From assembly GCA_003241895.1 (NCBI GenBank), contig QBLY01000002.1:1-64000 (forward strand): DNA of 64,000 bases, written 5' to 3'. A program made the position numbers and the translations under genes. The notes under the pieces were generated by a model. The model ran no database searches. It was not told the DNA's origin and was given only the letters and a program-made list of their open reading frames with translations. This stretch comes from Lysobacteraceae bacterium (GTDB taxonomy: Bacteria > Pseudomonadota > Gammaproteobacteria > Xanthomonadales > Xanthomonadaceae). This document shows positions 19,736-28,899 of this stretch, piece by piece; the stretch's first letter is position 1, and every line of letters begins with the position of its first letter.

Positions 19736-22252
19736 TCAGGCGGCCTTGGTGGACGGCTTGGCGGTTTTCTTCACCGCTTTCTTGGCGGCCTTCTTCGCCG
19801 TGGACTTCTTGGCGGTTTTCTTGGCGGCCTTCTTGGTGACCTTCTTCGCCGCCTTCTTGGCCGGTGCCTTGGCGGGTGCATCGGCGTCGGCTTGCGCGAC
19901 CTTCTTGGTGGTTTTCTTCGTGGCCTTCTTGGCCGCGACCTTCTTGCCGAAGCGGCCGCCCTTGCGCACCGGCTTGCCGGCCAGCAGCAGCTCCACGCAC
20001 TCGGCCTGGGTCAGGCTGGCCGGCTCGCGGTCCTTGGGGATCTTGCCGTTCTTCTCGCCGTCGGTGATGTACGGGCCGTAGCGCCCGTTGAGCACCTGGA
20101 TCTCGGTGCCGGGGAAGACCTTGATGGTGCGGTTGGCGATCATCTCGATCTTCGCGCGCACCAGCTCCACCGCGTCATCGAAGCTGATGGTGTAGGGGTC
20201 GTCGGTCTTGCCCAGCGACGCGTAGGTGTCGCCCAGCTTCACGAACGGACCGAAGCGGCCAACGGCCACCGTGACGTCCTTGCCTTCGTGCTGGCCCAGG
20301 CTGCGCGGCAGGTTGAACAGCGGCAGCGCGTCCTCCAGCGTGATGGTGTGCATGCTGGTGCCGGGGCGCAGCGAGGCGAACTTGGGCTTGTCCTCGTCCT
20401 CGGCGGTGCCGATCTGGGCGAACGGCCCGTACCGGCCCAGGCGCACCGACACCGGCTTGCCCGATTTCGGGTCGACGCCCAGCACGCGCGAGCCGGTGGC
20501 TTCCGAACGGTCCACCGATTCGCTTTTTTCGTCAATCGTGGCCTTGAACGGCTTCCAGAAGCGCTCCAGCAGCGGCACCCACGCCGCTTCGCCGGCCGCC
20601 ACCGAGTCCAACTCGTCCTCGAGCTTGGCGGTGAAGTCGTAGTCCACGTACTGCATGAAGTGGCTGGAGAGGAAGTTGGCAACCGCGCGGCCGACGTCGC
20701 TGGGACGGAAGCGGCGGTTGTCGAGGTAGACGTATTCTCGGTTCTGCAGCACCTGGATGATGCTGGCGTAGGTCGAAGGACGGCCGATGCCGTATTCCTC
20801 GAGCGTCTTCACCAGCGAGGCTTCCGAGAAGCGCGGCGGCGGCTCGGTGAAATGCTGGTCGGTGTGGATGCTGCCCAGCGGCACGGCCTGGCCGGTCTTC
20901 ATCGGCGGCAGCTTGCGGCCGTCGTCGTCGTCCTCGGAGGTCTTGGCGTCCTTGCCTTCCTCGTAAACGGCCAGGAAGCCCGGATCAATCACCGTGGTGC
21001 CGCTGGCGCGGAAGCTGTGCTCGGCGCCGGCGGCCAGTTCGACCGAGACCGTGTTCATGGTGGCGGGCACCATCTGCGAGGCGACGGTGCGCTTCCAGAC
21101 CAGCTCGTAAAGGCGGCGCGCGTCGTCGTCGAGGTACTTGGCCACCGACGCGGGCGTGCGCAGGGCCGAGGTCGGCCGGATGGCTTCGTGGGCTTCCTGG
21201 GCGTTCTTGGACTTGGACTTGTACTCGTTGGGCTTGTCGGGCAGCGCGCCGGTGCCGAAGTCGCGGGCGATCACGTCGCGTATCTCGCTGATTGCGTCCA
21301 GCGACAGGTTCACCGAGTCGGTACGCATGTAGCTGATCAGGCCGACCGCATCTTCTTCGCCGATCGCCACGCCTTCATAGAGTTTCTGCGCCACGCGCAT
21401 CGTGCGCGAGGTGGTGAAGCCGAGCTTGCGCGCGGCCTCCTGCTGCAGGGTGGAGGTGATGAACGGCGGCGACGGCCGGCGCTTGCGCTCCTTGCTGACC
21501 ACGTCGGTGACGCGCAGGGCTTCGCCGGCGGCTTTCACCAGGCGCGCGCGCGCGGCTTCGGCGGTCGCCGAATCGGTGATGGTGAACTGCTCGAACTTCT
21601 GGCCGTCGAGCTTCACCAGCCGGGCGGTGAACGCCTGCTGCGGGTGGTTGAGTTCGGCCTCCATGGACCAGTACTCGCGCGGCACGAAGGCTTCGATCTC
21701 TTCCTCGCGCTCGACGATCATGCGCAGGGCCGGGGACTGCACGCGGCCGGCGGACAGGCCGCGCTGCACCTTGCGCCACAGCACCGGGGACAGGTTGAAG
21801 CCGACCAGGTAGTCCAGGGCGCGGCGCGCCTGCTGGGCATCCACCAGGTCGCCGGCGACCTGGCGCGGGTTGTCCACCGCGGCCTTGATCGCCTTGGGCG
21901 TGATTTCGGTGAACACCACCCGGTGCAGGTCCTTGCCCTTGAGCAGGCCGCGCTGCTTGAGGATCTCGGCAATGTGCCAGCTGATCGCCTCGCCCTCGCG
22001 GTCCGGGTCAGTGGCCAGGTAGATGGTCTGGGCGACCTTGGCCGCCTTGGCGATGGCCTCCACGTGCTTCTCGTTCTTCTCGATCAGCTCGTAGCGCATG
22101 GCGAAGCCGTGCTCGGGGTCGACCGCGCCCTCCTTGGGCACCAGGTCGCGGACATGGCCGTACGAGGCCAGGACGTGGAAGTCCTTGCCCAGGTACTTGT
22201 TGATCGTCTTGGCCTTGGCAGGCGACTCGACGATGAGAAGGTTCTTGGCCAT
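19736..22252 (-). CDS. topA: DNA topoisomerase I
   Basis: An 838-residue type IA topoisomerase that relaxes negative supercoils. The TOPRIM domain opens the protein (LLIVESPAKAKTINKYLG, acidic DPDREGE at 82-88), and the nicking tyrosine is Tyr308 in GLISYMRTDS. The C-terminal part carries no tetracysteine zinc fingers; instead it has three Toprim_C-rpt-like segments (LGRYGPFAQIG, VGRFGPFVKLG, NGRYGPYITDG) and a tail of about 65 residues made mostly of Lys, Ala and Thr, resembling histone H1 tails. GC-rich Lys/Ala tails like this are also found in relatives. Upstream are GYF/pilin, smg and dprA on the same strand. Confidence 0.95.
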   Translation of the reverse strand: MAKNLLIVESPAKAKTINKYLGKDFHVLASYGHVRDLVPKEGAVDPEHGFAMRYELIEKNEKHVEAIAKAAKVAQTIYLATDPDREGEAISWHIAEILKQRGLLKGKDLHRVVFTEITPKAIKAAVDNPRQVAGDLVDAQQARRALDYLVGFNLSPVLWRKVQRGLSAGRVQSPALRMIVEREEEIEAFVPREYWSMEAELNHPQQAFTARLVKLDGQKFEQFTITDSATAEAARARLVKAAGEALRVTDVVSKERKRRPSPPFITSTLQQEAARKLGFTTSRTMRVAQKLYEGVAIGEEDAVGLISYMRTDSVNLSLDAISEIRDVIARDFGTGALPDKPNEYKSKSKNAQEAHEAIRPTSALRTPASVAKYLDDDARRLYELVWKRTVASQMVPATMNTVSVELAAGAEHSFRASGTTVIDPGFLAVYEEGKDAKTSEDDDDGRKLPPMKTGQAVPLGSIHTDQHFTEPPPRFSEASLVKTLEEYGIGRPSTYASIIQVLQNREYVYLDNRRFRPSDVGRAVANFLSSHFMQYVDYDFTAKLEDELDSVAAGEAAWVPLLERFWKPFKATIDEKSESVDRSEATGSRVLGVDPKSGKPVSVRLGRYGPFAQIGTAEDEDKPKFASLRPGTSMHTITLEDALPLFNLPRSLGQHEGKDVTVAVGRFGPFVKLGDTYASLGKTDDPYTISFDDAVELVRAKIEMIANRTIKVFPGTEIQVLNGRYGPYITDGEKNGKIPKDREPASLTQAECVELLLAGKPVRKGGRFGKKVAAKKATKKTTKKVAQADADAPAKAPAKKAAKKVTKKAAKKTAKKSTAKKAAKKAVKKTAKPSTKAA

Positions 22253-22420
22253 GGCCGGGAGGTTGCTCCGCTAAGCGGTTGAAAGGGCGCCAGATGGCGC
22301 GGCCCGCGGGGGTCGCGGGCCGGGGTTCCTTTTCATTAAGGCATCAGCCCGACGGGCACTGTCAAGCCAAGCCAGCCGGCGACCCGGGGCCGGCGGGCCC
22401 CGGGCGTGGCCCCGGATGGC

Positions 22421-23098
22421 CTAGCGGCAGTGGCTGGGCAGCAGGTTACCGGGGATGCCGTCGCCGCTGCATGACCAGGTCCCGTTGTCTTCCCGGGTGA
22501 ACAAAAGTTGGCCGCCGCGCGCTGAATCCTCGGTGCCCAGCATGCCCACGGTGAGCGTCACAACGCAGCGCCCGTCCGTCAGCGTCCCCACCTCCAGCCC
22601 GTCCAGGCCCGGGGTGGACGGGACCGTCAGGCCCACTTCCGCGGCATCGCGGGGGCAGCGGTCGGTGTTGGCCCTGAACTCTTCCACCGCGACCTTGGCG
22701 GCCTGGCCCTGCACCATGACCGAGACCAGCTTGCTGCGCGTCGTGTAGTCCTGGTAAGCGGGAAGCGCGATGGCGGCCAGGATGCCCAGCACGATCAGAA
22801 GGAACAGCCCGCCGCCCGCGACGACGGCCGCCGCGACCAGGCAGCCGTTGTTCTTTTTCGCAGGGGCGTGGTCGGGTATGCCCGCCGGCGTCGGCGCCGA
22901 TGGCGGTTCCGCGGGAGCTACGGAGGCCAAGCCAAGCTCGCCGCGGAACGACTCCAGCGGGGACCACTCGGCCAGGCCTTCGCGCCAAACCAGGCTGTCG
23001 CTGGTCACCTTCCCCTGCCGGTAGGCCTCCAGCAGCGCTTCGGCGCTGACCGGGCCCTGGCGGTTCTGGCCGCCGTCCACGTAGTACCAGCTGCTCAT
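22421..23098 (-). CDS. GYF_2 domain protein joined to a pilin-like helix
   Basis: A 225-residue protein. Residues 1-55 form a GYF_2/DUF4339-like domain (WYYVDGGQNRQGPVS, then GKVTSDSLVWREGLAEW), followed by a Pro/Ala linker, and a membrane helix (about 86-113) that runs into GILAAIALPAYQDYTTRSK at 105-123, the typical start of type IV pilins. The prepilin peptidase site GFTLIE is absent, so the helix is probably a plain membrane anchor with the GYF part in the cytoplasm. The C-terminal domain carries Cys148, Cys173 region and a final Cys near the end, as in pilin globular domains. Function unknown. Confidence 0.78.
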   Translation of the reverse strand: MSSWYYVDGGQNRQGPVSAEALLEAYRQGKVTSDSLVWREGLAEWSPLESFRGELGLASVAPAEPPSAPTPAGIPDHAPAKKNNGCLVAAAVVAGGGLFLLIVLGILAAIALPAYQDYTTRSKLVSVMVQGQAAKVAVEEFRANTDRCPRDAAEVGLTVPSTPGLDGLEVGTLTDGRCVVTLTVGMLGTEDSARGGQLLFTREDNGTWSCSGDGIPGNLLPSHCR

Positions 23099-23139
23099 TG
23101 ACCCTCTCCCCCTGCGGTCACGGCCTTGGCCGTGTCCAA

Positions 23140-23166
23140 TAAAAACGCCCGGCCGGGGCCGGGCGC
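23140..23166 (-). terminator. Rho-independent terminator after smg
   Basis: Read on the minus strand, a GC stem CGCCCGG/CCGGGCG with GC-rich loop is followed by TTTTTATTG (23146-23165, T run 23145-23141). It lies between smg and the GYF/pilin gene and so probably ends the dprA-smg transcript. Confidence 0.8.
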
Positions 23167-23185
23167 TGGTGTTGCCGCGCCGGTT

Positions 23186-23659
23186 TCAGTGCACCGGTTC
23201 GGGCTCGTCTTCGAACATCTGGCTTTCCATCCAGGCATAGGCCGCTTCCGACCCGGGCTGGTTGAACAGCACCATCAACACGACCCATTTGAGGTCGTCA
23301 ACGTCCACTTCGTCCTGGTCGAGCGCCATCACCCGGTCGAGCACCAATTCGCGCTGGTCGGCGTCAATCACGCCGCTGTGCTCCAGGAACATCAGGAATC
23401 CACGGCACTCGCGGTCCAGCCGGTCCAACTCAGCGTCGGAATACACGCGCACCGGCGTGTTGAGCCGGGGCACGGTCGACACGGGGCGCTGGCGCGCGAG
23501 TTCGTCGAGCCAGTCGAAGGCCTTGTTGATCTCCGAGGGGCTGAAGCCCGCCTGGATCAGGCCGTTCTGGAGTGAATCGCGGTCCCGGACGGCGTCGGGG
23601 TCGTCGTAGAAGTAGTGTTCGAACAGATAAAGCAGTACGTCGAGTATGGTCTCTTTCAT
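23186..23659 (-). CDS. smg: Smg family protein (DUF494)
   Basis: A 157-residue protein of the Smg/DUF494 family, cytoplasmic and of unsettled biochemical role; the family is usually found between dprA and topA or def/fmt genes, as here. Typical segments are [17 protein letters not shown] at the N-terminus, [21 protein letters not shown] near 45, and [22 protein letters not shown] near 90. Acidic throughout. It is 35 bases after dprA on the same strand and is followed by a terminator. Confidence 0.92.
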   Translation of the reverse strand: MKETILDVLLYLFEHYFYDDPDAVRDRDSLQNGLIQAGFSPSEINKAFDWLDELARQRPVSTVPRLNTPVRVYSDAELDRLDRECRGFLMFLEHSGVIDADQRELVLDRVMALDQDEVDVDDLKWVVLMVLFNQPGSEAAYAWMESQMFEDEPEPVH

Positions 23660-23694
23660 TACCCTCAGCCTGCGCCCTGGGCGCGGTGGGAAGG

Positions 23695-24810
23695 TCAGGA
23701 TCGGCGGGAATAGCGACCGTTGTCGGCTGCCACGCGCCCTTCCAGCTCCATGATCAGCAGCATGGAGGACAGGGCGGCCACCGTCAATCCTGTCCGCTCG
23801 GCCAGGTGATCCATGCCGGTGGGGTCATGGCCCAGCGCGGACCACAGCAGGTTGTGGTCGTCGTCGCCGGCAGGCTGTCCCCGCGCTGACTGTCCCACCG
23901 CCGGGTCAGGGGCCTCGCCAAGCCGACCGCGCAGGGCCTGCGCCAGGTCGGCGGCCACTGGTCCGAGCGCGGTCAGCACCTCGGCGGGCGTCTCCACCAG
24001 GCCTGCGCCATCCTTGATGAGCCGATGGCAGCCGCGGGCCACCGGGTTGTCCGGTGAACCCGGCAGGGCGAACACCTCGCGACCCGCCTCGGCCGCCAGC
24101 CGCGCGCTGATCAGGGCTCCCGAGCGCAGCGCGGCCTCCACCACCAGGGTGCCCAGGCTGAGGCCGGCGATGATGCGGTTGCGGCTGGGGAAATGGCTGG
24201 CGATGGCGGCCGTGCCGGGCGGGTGTTCGCTGACCACCGCGCCCTCGGCGGCGATCCGATCCATCAGCGCGGCGTTGTCGGCCGGGTAGGCCCGGTCCAG
24301 CCCGGTGCCGACCACCGCGACCGTGCGGCCCGCGGCCAGTGCGCCCAGGTGGGCGGCGGTGTCGATGCCTTCGGCCAGGCCGCTGGTGACCACCCAGCCG
24401 GCGGCGGCAAAGGTGCGTGCGAACTGCCGCGCCCGCGCCTGCCCACCAGGCGTGGGCCGCCGGCTCCCGACCACGGCGATCTGGGGGTGCCAGAGCAGGC
24501 TGGCGTCGCCGGCGACGAAAAGCAGGGCAGGCGGTGCCGGCGCTCGGCGCAGCAATGCGGGGTAATCGGGATCGTGCCAGCCCAGCAGGCGGTGGTTGGC
24601 GGGGACCAGCCAGGCCAGGTCGGCCTGCAGCAATGGCTCGTTGGGCTGGTGCAGTGCCTGCCGCACTTCTGTCGGCAGGGACAGGCCGGCCCCGTGGCGG
24701 GCGGCAGCCAAGGCATCCACGGGCGAAGCATGGGACGCCAGCAGGGTCCGCAGCAGCGCGTCCGGCAGGCGGGATCGAAGCAGGATGAGCAGGGCGCGGT
24801 CGGTTTTCAC
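23695..24810 (-). CDS. dprA: DNA-processing protein DprA (Smf)
   Basis: A 371-residue RecA-loading protein that protects incoming single-stranded DNA in natural transformation. The Rossmann-like core shows [44 protein letters not shown] and [18 protein letters not shown], the family hallmarks. An N-terminal SAM-like part (1-75) and a C-terminal winged-helix-like DML1 domain (about 310-371, [20 protein letters not shown]) flank it. The start codon is GTG at 24810. It lies upstream of smg and downstream of the LysM gene; an unusually stable hairpin sits in the LysM-dprA gap. Confidence 0.94.
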   Translation of the reverse strand: MKTDRALLILLRSRLPDALLRTLLASHASPVDALAAARHGAGLSLPTEVRQALHQPNEPLLQADLAWLVPANHRLLGWHDPDYPALLRRAPAPPALLFVAGDASLLWHPQIAVVGSRRPTPGGQARARQFARTFAAAGWVVTSGLAEGIDTAAHLGALAAGRTVAVVGTGLDRAYPADNAALMDRIAAEGAVVSEHPPGTAAIASHFPSRNRIIAGLSLGTLVVEAALRSGALISARLAAEAGREVFALPGSPDNPVARGCHRLIKDGAGLVETPAEVLTALGPVAADLAQALRGRLGEAPDPAVGQSARGQPAGDDDHNLLWSALGHDPTGMDHLAERTGLTVAALSSMLLIMELEGRVAADNGRYSRRS

Positions 24811-24821
24811 GGCCCCAACAG

Positions 24822-24849
24822 CATCGCGGCGCCCGAAGGCGCCGCGATG
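24822..24849 (-). other. Stable 12-bp hairpin with UUCG loop between LysM gene and dprA
   Basis: CATCGCGGCGCC (24822-24833) and its exact inverse (24838-24849) enclose four bases that read TTCG on the minus strand, giving a C(UUCG)G tetraloop in the RNA. No T-run follows on the minus strand, so it is a weak intrinsic terminator at best; attenuation or RNA processing/stability is possible. Confidence 0.6.
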
Positions 24850-24859
24850 TAGGAAAAGC

Positions 24860-25966
24860 TTACTGGATGGCGTCGGGGTGTTTCAGCGTGTCGCCTGCGT
24901 GGATCGGGCGCACGCCGCTCATCACCAGTGCATAGCTCACCTTGTCGAAGGTGCGGAACACCATCAGGTGACCGGCGAACTCGTCGGGCAGCTTCACCGC
25001 GTTGGCCTTGGCCGAAAGGCGGTTGCCGTGCGCGACGACGTCGGGCTTCATCACGCCGTTGTTCCAGATCGACATCGTGTGGCCGTTGCGGATGCCGTCG
25101 CGGGCACCCACCGACAGCGCCACCACCAGGTTCGGGCCCGACTGGATGCCATCGGCAACCGACAGGATGCGGGCGTTGGCCGGCACGTTGTCGGGAGCAC
25201 GCGGCATGAAGGTCAGGTCGTAGGGCTGGGCTTCGGACGGGGTGACGCGGTCGCCGGCGGCGATTTCGCGGCCTTCCTCCCGCAGCACCACCAGGGCGAC
25301 TTCACCCTGCACCTGGGTTACCTCGCCGGTGGCGTGGACCTGCATCTCGTAGCCCAGCAGTTCGCCCGAGGCCTCGCCGAAGCCCGCGGGCGTCGACCAA
25401 TGGCTGTGTGCGCGCTCGCTGCGGAAGTTCAGGTCGGAGCGACCCGGACGTTCCTTGCTGCGGCCACCGCCGAACACATAGACCGGACGGGAGATGTCCA
25501 CGACCATGCCCGGCGTGGCGCCGTCGAGGCCGCGCACGTAGACCGACTGGCCAGCCGTACTGCGTAGGCGGTCTTCCTCGAGGCCGACGACGTAGGGGAG
25601 CGACTTGGGGTCGTCCACGACGTTGAACTGCTTGAGCAGGGCCTCGATGTCGGACAGCGGGATCGTGTTGATGGCCTCGCCGACCCGCGGGCCCTCGGAC
25701 CTCACCACCGGCCTGCCGTCGATGTAGACCAGGCTCAGCACGTCACCCGGATAGATGAGATGCGGGTTCTGGACCTGCGGGTTGGCCTGCCAGATCTCCG
25801 GCCACAGCCAGGGCTTGGACAGGAAACGACCTGCAATGTCCCAAAGGGTGTCGCCCTTCTTGACCGTATAGGTAGTCGGATGGTCGCCACGGACCTGCGC
25901 AGTGATGGACGCAGTGGCGAATGTGAGAAGCGCGGCAGCAGTAACTGCAAGAAGCCGTTTAAACAT
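24860..25966 (-). CDS. Secreted LysM peptidoglycan-binding protein
   Basis: A 368-residue predicted periplasmic protein. A signal peptide (about 1-23, ending ITA) is followed by one LysM domain at about 31-80 (TYTVKKGDTLWDIAGRFL, PEIWQANPQVQNPHLIYPGDVL), which binds peptidoglycan glycan strands. The remaining 280 residues contain no catalytic motif I recognise, but have repeated short beta-rich segments. Proteins of this type sit next to dprA in related genomes. It is divergent from def. A TATAGT on the minus strand (26010-26005) may be its -10. Confidence 0.88.
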   Translation of the reverse strand: MFKRLLAVTAAALLTFATASITAQVRGDHPTTYTVKKGDTLWDIAGRFLSKPWLWPEIWQANPQVQNPHLIYPGDVLSLVYIDGRPVVRSEGPRVGEAINTIPLSDIEALLKQFNVVDDPKSLPYVVGLEEDRLRSTAGQSVYVRGLDGATPGMVVDISRPVYVFGGGRSKERPGRSDLNFRSERAHSHWSTPAGFGEASGELLGYEMQVHATGEVTQVQGEVALVVLREEGREIAAGDRVTPSEAQPYDLTFMPRAPDNVPANARILSVADGIQSGPNLVVALSVGARDGIRNGHTMSIWNNGVMKPDVVAHGNRLSAKANAVKLPDEFAGHLMVFRTFDKVSYALVMSGVRPIHAGDTLKHPDAIQ

Positions 25967-26047
25967 GGCGGCTATCCACCTGATTTTCCCCGGTACGTGG
26001 CCGGACTATAGCCCAGATACCAACCCTGAATGCAAGCCCGCCGGGGT

Positions 26048-26053
26048 TATAAT
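26048..26053 (+). promoter_or_regulatory. -10 element TATAAT for def-fmt-rsmB
   Basis: A perfect TATAAT lies 51 bases before the def ATG in the divergent LysM/def gap. The expected -35 position (about 26025-26030, CCTGAA) is a poor match to TTGACA, so the strength is uncertain. Confidence 0.5.
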
Positions 26054-26104
26054 GACGTGCCGGCCCCCTTGAGGTCCGGTCCTGACTTCCCCATCTCGAC
26101 CACC

Positions 26105-26611
26105 ATGGCCAAGCTAACCATCCTTGAATTCCCCGATCCCCGGCTGCGCACGGTTGCAAAACCGGTGGCGCAGGTAGACGACGTCATACGCCGCTTGATC
26201 GACGACATGTTCGAGACCATGTACGAAGCCCCCGGCATCGGACTGGCCGCAACGCAGGCCGACGTGCACCTGCGCCTGTTGGTATTGGACGTAAGCGAGG
26301 ACAAAAGCCGGCCAATGGTCTTCATCAACCCGGAAGTTCTGGAGTCCGAGGGAAGCCAGGTCTACCAGGAGGGCTGCCTGTCCGTCCCGGGCATTTATGC
26401 CGACGTGAAGCGCGCCGAAAGGGTGCGGGTGCGTGCGCTGGACCGCGACGGCAAGCCGTTCGAAGTGGACGCCGAGGGCCTGCTGGCGGTCTGCATCCAG
26501 CACGAGATGGACCACCTGGCGGGCAAGGTGTTCGTGGACTACCTGTCGCCGCTCAAGCGCGAGCTGGTGCGCAAGAAGCTGGCCAAGCAGCACCGCGACG
26601 CGGTCGCCTGA
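26105..26611 (+). CDS. def: Peptide deformylase
   Basis: A 168-residue metalloenzyme that removes the formyl group from nascent proteins. All three family motifs are present: GIGLAATQ at 44-51, EGCLSVPG with metal ligand Cys91, and HEMDHLAG with His133, Glu134 and His137. The start at 26105 ([14 protein letters not shown]) matches the family. The stop is directly followed by the fmt start, so deformylase and formyltransferase are expressed together. Confidence 0.97.
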   Translation: MAKLTILEFPDPRLRTVAKPVAQVDDVIRRLIDDMFETMYEAPGIGLAATQADVHLRLLVLDVSEDKSRPMVFINPEVLESEGSQVYQEGCLSVPGIYADVKRAERVRVRALDRDGKPFEVDAEGLLAVCIQHEMDHLAGKVFVDYLSPLKRELVRKKLAKQHRDAVA

Positions 26612-26612
26612 G

Positions 26613-27539
26613 GTGGCGCTGCGCATCGTCTTCGCCGGCACGCCCGGCTTCGCGGTGCCCTGCCTGCGTGCCGCCGCCGAGCACGGCGAAGTGGTGGCCG
26701 TGTATACCCAGCCCGACCGGCCCTCGGGCCGCGGTCGCCAACTGGCGGCGTCGCCGGTCAAGGCCGAAGCGCTCGCCCGTGGCATCGCTGTTTTCCAGCC
26801 GCTCAACTTCAAGTCCGCCGTCGCGCGCAGGCAGCTGCGCGAGCTCAAGCCCGACCTGATGGTGGTGGTGGCCTACGGCCTGGTCCTGCCGCAGTCGGTG
26901 CTCGACATCCCGCGCATGGGCTGTTGGAACGTGCATGCGTCGCTGCTGCCGCGCTGGCGCGGCGCGGCGCCGATCCAACGTGCCATCGAAGCCGGCGACA
27001 GCCAGTCCGGCGTGTGCCTGATGCAGATGGAAAAAGGCCTGGACACCGGGCCGGTGCTGCTGTCCCTGGCCACGCCGATCAGCGACATGGACACGGGCGG
27101 CACGCTGCACGACCGGCTGTCGCAGTTGGGCGCCGAAGTGCTGGCGGACGGCCTCAAGCTCCTGCGCGCGGGCATGCGCCCGCTGGTGGTGCCCCAGCCC
27201 GACCAGGGCGTGACCTACGCCCATAAGCTCGACAAGGCCGAGGCGCGCCTGGACTGGAGCCAGCCCGCCGCTGCGCTGGCCAACCGCGTGCGCGCCTTCA
27301 ACCCGTGGCCGGTGGCCGAAGCCGAGCTGGCCGGTGAGCGCCTGCGCATCCACGACGCCCGGGCCTTCGCGCTGGCGCACGGCCGCCCGCCCGGCACCGT
27401 GCTTGCCGCCACTCGCGAAGGCCTGGACATCGCCTGCGGCGAGGGTGCGCTGCGCCTGCGCCTGGTGCAGCGCGAAGGCGGCCGCCCGATGCCCGTTGCC
27501 GACTACCTCAACGCCCGCCCGGCGCTGAAGTCGCCATGA
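26613..27539 (+). CDS. fmt: Methionyl-tRNA formyltransferase
   Basis: A 308-residue enzyme that formylates initiator Met-tRNA using 10-formyl-tetrahydrofolate. It has the N-terminal [14 protein letters not shown], the folate/catalytic segment [20 protein letters not shown] (Asn and His of the active site), [11 protein letters not shown] with the catalytic Asp, and a C-terminal OB-like tRNA-binding domain from about 205. The start is GTG at 26613 ([12 protein letters not shown]), one base after the def stop; longer frames run inside def. It overlaps rsmB by four bases. Confidence 0.96.
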   Translation: MALRIVFAGTPGFAVPCLRAAAEHGEVVAVYTQPDRPSGRGRQLAASPVKAEALARGIAVFQPLNFKSAVARRQLRELKPDLMVVVAYGLVLPQSVLDIPRMGCWNVHASLLPRWRGAAPIQRAIEAGDSQSGVCLMQMEKGLDTGPVLLSLATPISDMDTGGTLHDRLSQLGAEVLADGLKLLRAGMRPLVVPQPDQGVTYAHKLDKAEARLDWSQPAAALANRVRAFNPWPVAEAELAGERLRIHDARAFALAHGRPPGTVLAATREGLDIACGEGALRLRLVQREGGRPMPVADYLNARPALKSP

Positions 27540-28855
27540 ATTCACCCGCCGGTTCGGCGCTGCGGGCGCGCGCTGCCCGCGTGCTTGCCGCCGTGCTGGG
27601 CGAGGGCCGCTCGCTCAAGGCCGTGCTTGGCTCGGTGCTGCCGTCGGTGCCCGACAGCCGCGATCGCGCCTTGCTCGAAGCCATCTGCTTTGGTGCGCTT
27701 CGGCACCGGCGGCGCTATGAATTCGCGCTGTCGCAGTGGCTGGCCAAGCCGCTGGCCGCGCGCGACTACCCGGTGCATTGCCTGCTGCTGGTCGGCCTGG
27801 CGCAGCTGGACGCGCTGGGCCTGCCGGCGCACGCGGCCGTGGGCGCCACCGCTGAAGCCACCCGCGACCTCGGCCGCCCGCCGCTGGTGGGGCTGGTGAA
27901 TGCACTGCTCCGCCGCGCCAGCCGCGAACCCTTGCCGGTCAGCAGCGACCCCGCCATCGCCACCAGCCATCCCGACTGGCTGGTGCAGAGGCTGGCCGCC
28001 GACTGGCCCGACGACGTGGCCGCGATGCTCGAGACCAACAACCGCCCGGCACCGATGTGGCTGCGGGTGAATCCCGGCCAGCTCGGCATCGACCGGCTGC
28101 TGCGTTCGCTGCGCGAGGACGGCCTGGTCGCCTCGCCGTCGCCCCTGCTGGTGAACGCAGCCAGGCTTGACGATCCGATCCCGGTGGACCGCCTGCCGTT
28201 CTGGCACACCGGCGCGCTGAGCGTGCAGGACGGCGCCGCGCAGCTGGCCGTGCTGGCCCTGGACCCCAAGCCCGACGACCGTGTGCTGGACGCCTGCGCG
28301 GCGCCGGGCGGCAAGACCACGCAGATCGCCGAGCGCCTGTTCCCCGGCGAAGGCGAACTGCTGGCGCTGGACATCGACGAGCGTCGCCTCGGTCGCGTGG
28401 TCGAATACCTCGAGCGCCTGGGCTTGGACTATCCCCGCGTGCACGTGCAGGTGGCCGACGCCGGCACGCCCGACGCCTGGTGGGACGGCAAGCCCTTCAA
28501 CGCCATCCTGCTCGACGCCCCGTGTTCGGCCACGGGCATCATCCGCCGGCAGCCCGACATCAAATGGCATCGCCGCGCCGCCGACATCCCCGCACTGGTC
28601 GCGCACCAGGCGCGCCTGCTCGATGCCCTGTGGCCGCTGCTCGCCCCCGGCGGCCGGCTGCTTTACGCCACGTGTTCAGTGCTGCGCGACGAGAACGAAC
28701 GGCAGGTGGACGCGTTCCTTGCGCGCACGCCCGACGCGGCGGCGCTGCCGCTGGACGAGCGCTTCGGCCGCGCCAGCGGCGCCGGCCGCCAGCGCCTGCC
28801 CGGTGAGGACGGCATGGACGGTTTCTTCTACGCGCTGCTGCTCAAGGCCGCCTGA
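27536..28855 (+). CDS. rsmB: 16S rRNA (cytosine-967-C5)-methyltransferase RsmB
   Basis: A 439-residue methyltransferase (older name Sun/Fmu). A NusB-like RNA-binding domain occupies about 1-140, followed by the SAM-dependent domain: [17 protein letters not shown] (SAM binding), [26 protein letters not shown] with the release cysteine, and LLYATCSVL with the nucleophilic cysteine. It overlaps fmt by an ATGA junction, giving the def-fmt-rsmB operon common in gammaproteobacteria. Confidence 0.96.
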   Translation: MNSPAGSALRARAARVLAAVLGEGRSLKAVLGSVLPSVPDSRDRALLEAICFGALRHRRRYEFALSQWLAKPLAARDYPVHCLLLVGLAQLDALGLPAHAAVGATAEATRDLGRPPLVGLVNALLRRASREPLPVSSDPAIATSHPDWLVQRLAADWPDDVAAMLETNNRPAPMWLRVNPGQLGIDRLLRSLREDGLVASPSPLLVNAARLDDPIPVDRLPFWHTGALSVQDGAAQLAVLALDPKPDDRVLDACAAPGGKTTQIAERLFPGEGELLALDIDERRLGRVVEYLERLGLDYPRVHVQVADAGTPDAWWDGKPFNAILLDAPCSATGIIRRQPDIKWHRRAADIPALVAHQARLLDALWPLLAPGGRLLYATCSVLRDENERQVDAFLARTPDAAALPLDERFGRASGAGRQRLPGEDGMDGFFYALLLKAA

Positions 28856-28899
28856 CGCCACCGCCGGAGGCGGCGGGCGCAGTGCTATCGTTCGCCGTC

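Noticed and set aside
22301-22321. Hairpin GGCCCGCG/CGCGGGCC upstream of topA as a terminator
   Set aside because: No T-run on the relevant strand; may simply be part of the topA leader.
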